A stretch of 16,875 bases of DNA. Origin: CAYSEW01 sp964430245. GTDB taxonomy: Bacteria > Bacteroidota > Bacteroidia > Flavobacteriales_D > Parvicellaceae. A program made the position numbers and the translations under genes. The notes beneath the pieces were generated by a model. That model was given only the letters and a program-made list of their open reading frames with translations. It searched no databases and had not been told where the DNA came from. The DNA is taken from assembly GCA_964430245.1 (NCBI GenBank), contig CAYSEW010000042.1, positions 1 to 16,875 of the forward strand. The letters run 5' to 3'. Shown here one piece after another: positions 14,329-16,875 of the stretch. The stretch's first letter is position 1. Each line of letters opens with the position of its first letter.

Positions 14329-16808
14329 TGGTAGCGGATCGTATTACATATTTTGCAGATGTTATTCTGCCACTTTCGGTTCCGAATTACTATTCATATA
14401 GAGTTCCGCATGAATTAAAAGATCAAATCAAACCAGGGCAAAGAGTAATTGTACCTTTTGGAAAGCATAAATTATATACTGCTATTGTTCAAAAGGTACA
14501 TCAGGAAATTCCTGCATATGAAGTAAAATACATTGACCATGTTCTGGACGTACAACCCATTGTTACTCATAATCAGCTATTATTCTGGGAATGGATCGCT
14601 ACTTATTACATGTGCCATATTGGAGAGGTGATGCTCGCTGCTTTGCCCAGCTCACTAAAGCTTTCGAGTGAGACCAGGATCCTGCGCAATAGCTATGCCG
14701 AGCAGGTAGCGGAAAGTGAAATTACAGATAACGAATCGCTTATCTTGGATGCGCTTGATGTGAATGGCGTACTTACATTAGAAGATATAAGTAATATCCT
14801 TGACAGAAAGACCATTTATCCTTTGGTTAAAAAGATGATCGATAAAGGATTGGTTGCTGAGGAGGAGGAGCTCAAGAGTGCTTATCGTCCTAAGCTAAAG
14901 AAGTACATAGAGCTTAGTGATCATGTTAAGCAAGAAGGTGGGCTAGAAATAGCTTTTCAACTATTAGGTAGGGCAGCTAAACAGGAAGACCTGCTCTTGC
15001 AGTTTTTGAATTTATCTAATTTTTACGAGCATTATAAAGCAGTTCATAAAAAGGAGCTGTTGGAAAAAGCAGGTTATAGTGCAGCAGTTCTTAAGGGATT
15101 GCTAGATAAAAATATTCTTTTTGAAAGAAGCTCAGAGATAGGAAGGATTGGTCCTTATTCGGGAGAGAGAACAGCCGCTAAAGAGCTGACACAAGATCAA
15201 GTAGATGCTTATGAAGCTGTAAAGGAGGGTTTTGATGAAAATAAAGCCGTGCTATTACATGGTGTTACAGGAAGTGGCAAGACTGAAATATATGTACAGC
15301 TTATTTTGGACCAGATTGCTCAGGGAAAGAAAGTATTGTATCTACTACCGGAAATCGCTTTAACTACTCAGCTGATTACAAGACTCAGGAAATACTTTGG
15401 CGATAAGGTAGGGGTGTATCATTCTAAATTTTCTCCTAATGAAAGGGTAGAGGTCTGGAGATCTGTCCTGGATGATAGTTTGCATCAATACGATTTGATT
15501 GTAGGTGCTAGAAGCTCCATTTTTTTACCATTTGATCAATTAGGATTGGTGATAGTTGATGAGGAGCACGAGTATTCGTTCAAGCAATACGATCCAGCTC
15601 CAAGGTACCATGCTAGAAATGCAGTTTTTAAGCTGGCAAATTTGCATGGCTCAAAAATATTATTAGGATCTGCCACTCCTTCTTTAGAGAGTAAATTAAA
15701 TACTGAGAAAGAAGTTTTTAAATTGGTTGAGATTAAAAAGAGATATAAAGGTTTAATGCTGCCAGAAATTCAATGTGCAGATCTTAAGACAGCCATTAAA
15801 AGAAAGGAAATGCAGGGCATTTTTTCACCCATGCTGTTGAATGAAATTAAGGAAGTCATTGAAAACAAAGAGCAGGTGATCCTGTTTCAGAATCGTAGAG
15901 GATATGCTCCCAAATGGCTTTGTGAGACCTGTGGCTGGAAAACAATGTGTACTCGTTGTGATGTTAGTCTTACTTATCATAAGCAGGATCGATCCATGCA
16001 TTGTCATTATTGTGGTTTTAAACAACAGGCTCCTGTAAGATGTGGTGCTTGCGGATCTGCAGAGATGAAGCTCATTGGTTTTGGTACCGAAAAAATAGAA
16101 GAGGAAATTGCTACTCATTTAGGCAATGAAATAAGGGTTCAACGCATGGACTGGGATACTACCCGTTCTAAGCAGGCTTATCATAAGATCATTGAATCTT
16201 TTGAAAATAGAGAGATCGATATTCTTGTTGGTACCCAAATGGTATCCAAGGGATTGGATTTCGATCATGTATCCCTGGTTGGGATTCTTAATGCAGATGA
16301 TATGCTTTATTATCCCGACTTCAGGGCTTTTGAGCGTTCCTATCAGCTAATGTCTCAGGTGAGCGGTAGGGCAGGAAGGAAAAAGAAAAGAGGTAGAGTA
16401 ATCATACAATCTTATCAACCCGATCATTGGATCATTCAGAAGGTGATGGCCCATGATTATGAGGGGATGTATCAGCAGGAAATAGCTGAAAGAAAGCATT
16501 TTCAATATCCACCATTCTATCGAATGATCAAGCTAACAGTAATGCACAAGGATAAAGAAAAGGTGGATAAGGCAGGTGATGTATTACTTGGATTATTAAA
16601 GGAAAAAATGGGTTCCCGTATTCTGGGACCCGAATATCCATCGATTCCAAGGATCAGAAACAGCTATCTAAAGATCATTGTTATGAAATTCGAAAAGATC
16701 GCTTCACCAAAGAAAGTTAAGGAGTTTTTACTGGATCAGCTGGCTCAGCTTAAAACAGATAAAGAATTAAGATCGGTTAGGGTAAAGATTGATGTAGACC
16801 CAATGTAA
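14328..16808 (+). CDS. priA: Primosomal protein N' (replication restart helicase PriA)
   Basis: A 3'-to-5' superfamily 2 DNA helicase that recognises stalled or collapsed forks and starts reloading of the replicative helicase. The 826-residue length is normal for Bacteroidota. Residues about 1-105 are the 3'-DNA-binding domain (YFADVILPLSVPNYYSYRVP, GQRVIVPFG). A winged-helix-like region follows. The helicase core has Walker A GVTGSGKT (312-319, Lys318), the DEEH box (411-414), GSATPS (motif III), and GTQMVSKGLDFDHV with QVSGRAGR (motifs V and VI). The eight zinc ligands are Cys532, 535, 541, 544, 559, 562, 572 and 575, so both zinc sites look intact. It begins at ATG 14328, overlapping pfkA by one base, and has no visible promoter of its own. 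The tRNA-Pro promoter starts 8 bp after its stop. Confidence 0.97.
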   Translation: MVADRITYFADVILPLSVPNYYSYRVPHELKDQIKPGQRVIVPFGKHKLYTAIVQKVHQEIPAYEVKYIDHVLDVQPIVTHNQLLFWEWIATYYMCHIGEVMLAALPSSLKLSSETRILRNSYAEQVAESEITDNESLILDALDVNGVLTLEDISNILDRKTIYPLVKKMIDKGLVAEEEELKSAYRPKLKKYIELSDHVKQEGGLEIAFQLLGRAAKQEDLLLQFLNLSNFYEHYKAVHKKELLEKAGYSAAVLKGLLDKNILFERSSEIGRIGPYSGERTAAKELTQDQVDAYEAVKEGFDENKAVLLHGVTGSGKTEIYVQLILDQIAQGKKVLYLLPEIALTTQLITRLRKYFGDKVGVYHSKFSPNERVEVWRSVLDDSLHQYDLIVGARSSIFLPFDQLGLVIVDEEHEYSFKQYDPAPRYHARNAVFKLANLHGSKILLGSATPSLESKLNTEKEVFKLVEIKKRYKGLMLPEIQCADLKTAIKRKEMQGIFSPMLLNEIKEVIENKEQVILFQNRRGYAPKWLCETCGWKTMCTRCDVSLTYHKQDRSMHCHYCGFKQQAPVRCGACGSAEMKLIGFGTEKIEEEIATHLGNEIRVQRMDWDTTRSKQAYHKIIESFENREIDILVGTQMVSKGLDFDHVSLVGILNADDMLYYPDFRAFERSYQLMSQVSGRAGRKKKRGRVIIQSYQPDHWIIQKVMAHDYEGMYQQEIAERKHFQYPPFYRMIKLTVMHKDKEKVDKAGDVLLGLLKEKMGSRILGPEYPSIPRIRNSYLKIIVMKFEKIASPKKVKEFLLDQLAQLKTDKELRSVRVKIDVDPM

Positions 16809-16816
16809 AATACGTT

Positions 16817-16824
16817 TATATTTG
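16817..16824 (+). promoter_or_regulatory. -7 promoter box of tRNA-Pro
   Basis: TATATTTG, identical to the box before tRNA-Arg and a perfect TAnnTTTG match, ends 11 nt before the tRNA 5' end. The nearest upstream TTG (16789-16791) is inside priA and 25 bp away, the same spacing as at the tRNA-Arg promoter. Confidence 0.65.
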
Positions 16825-16835
16825 CCCATCAATTT

Positions 16836-16875
16836 CGGGATGTAGCTTAGTCCGGTTAAAGTGCGCGTCTGGGGG
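16836..16875 (+). tRNA. tRNA-Pro (anticodon GGG), 5' part, cut by window end
   Basis: The first 40 nt of a tRNA are visible. The acceptor strand CGGGATG has the C1 typical of tRNA-Pro, then TA, D-stem GCTT/AAGT around a loop with GG, G26, anticodon 5' strand CGCGT, and loop C-T-G-G-G-G-G. U33 followed by GGG gives anticodon GGG, which reads CCC/CCU. The 3' half lies outside the window, so the stem pairings on that side cannot be checked. Confidence 0.85.

Overview
The window comes from a Bacteroidota genome, most likely a Flavobacteriales-type marine or aquatic bacterium. The evidence is AT-rich DNA, a TonB-dependent receptor with an N-terminal carboxypeptidase-regulatory-like domain, a secreted protein with a type IX secretion system (T9SS) C-terminal sorting domain, a LytTR regulator with the HRGYLVNL/GNAQGY signature, tRNA genes without encoded CCA, and -7 promoter boxes of the TAnnTTTG type typical of this phylum. 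A run of exactly 100 N (1824-1923) is a scaffold gap, so this is a draft or metagenome assembly.

Layout. 1-387 is the 3' end of a LytTR DNA-binding regulator. Next come three near-identical ATTCRTCCCA repeats and a TonB-dependent receptor (537-2553) interrupted by the gap. A small LETM1-like protein (2602-2997) overlaps a secreted Cys-rich NTR/TIMP-like protein (2994-3542) by 4 bp. A probable lipoprotein (3546-4514, minus) is divergent from a free-standing AlaX-type alanyl-tRNA editing hydrolase (4576-5286). A tRNA-Arg(UCU) on the minus strand follows (5323-5396), with its own terminator and promoter. A 989-residue T9SS cargo protein of the choice-of-anchor B type occupies 5578-8547.

8552-13176 is a minus-strand three-gene operon. 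In transcription order it encodes a helical probable lipoprotein (13176-12271), a small periplasmic PPC-like beta protein (12269-11823), and a 1078-residue ABCG-like transporter (11788-8552). The transporter has an N-terminal TerB-like region, a degenerate FHA-like region, a CxxC segment and a periplasmic loop of about 275 residues. I regard this operon as the best candidate for an undescribed envelope system. The window ends with pfkA (13357-14328), overlapping priA (14328-16808) by 1 bp, and the first 40 nt of a tRNA-Pro(GGG) cut by the window edge.

How the genes relate. The LytTR regulator, its downstream repeats and the TonB receptor look like a local regulator-target pair. The lipoprotein, PPC-like protein and transporter probably form one envelope-spanning complex. 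pfkA and priA are housekeeping genes (glycolysis, replication restart) that share a transcript but not a pathway. No prophage, insertion sequence, CRISPR array or toxin-antitoxin pair is visible, and no stretch over 300 bp lacks a gene.
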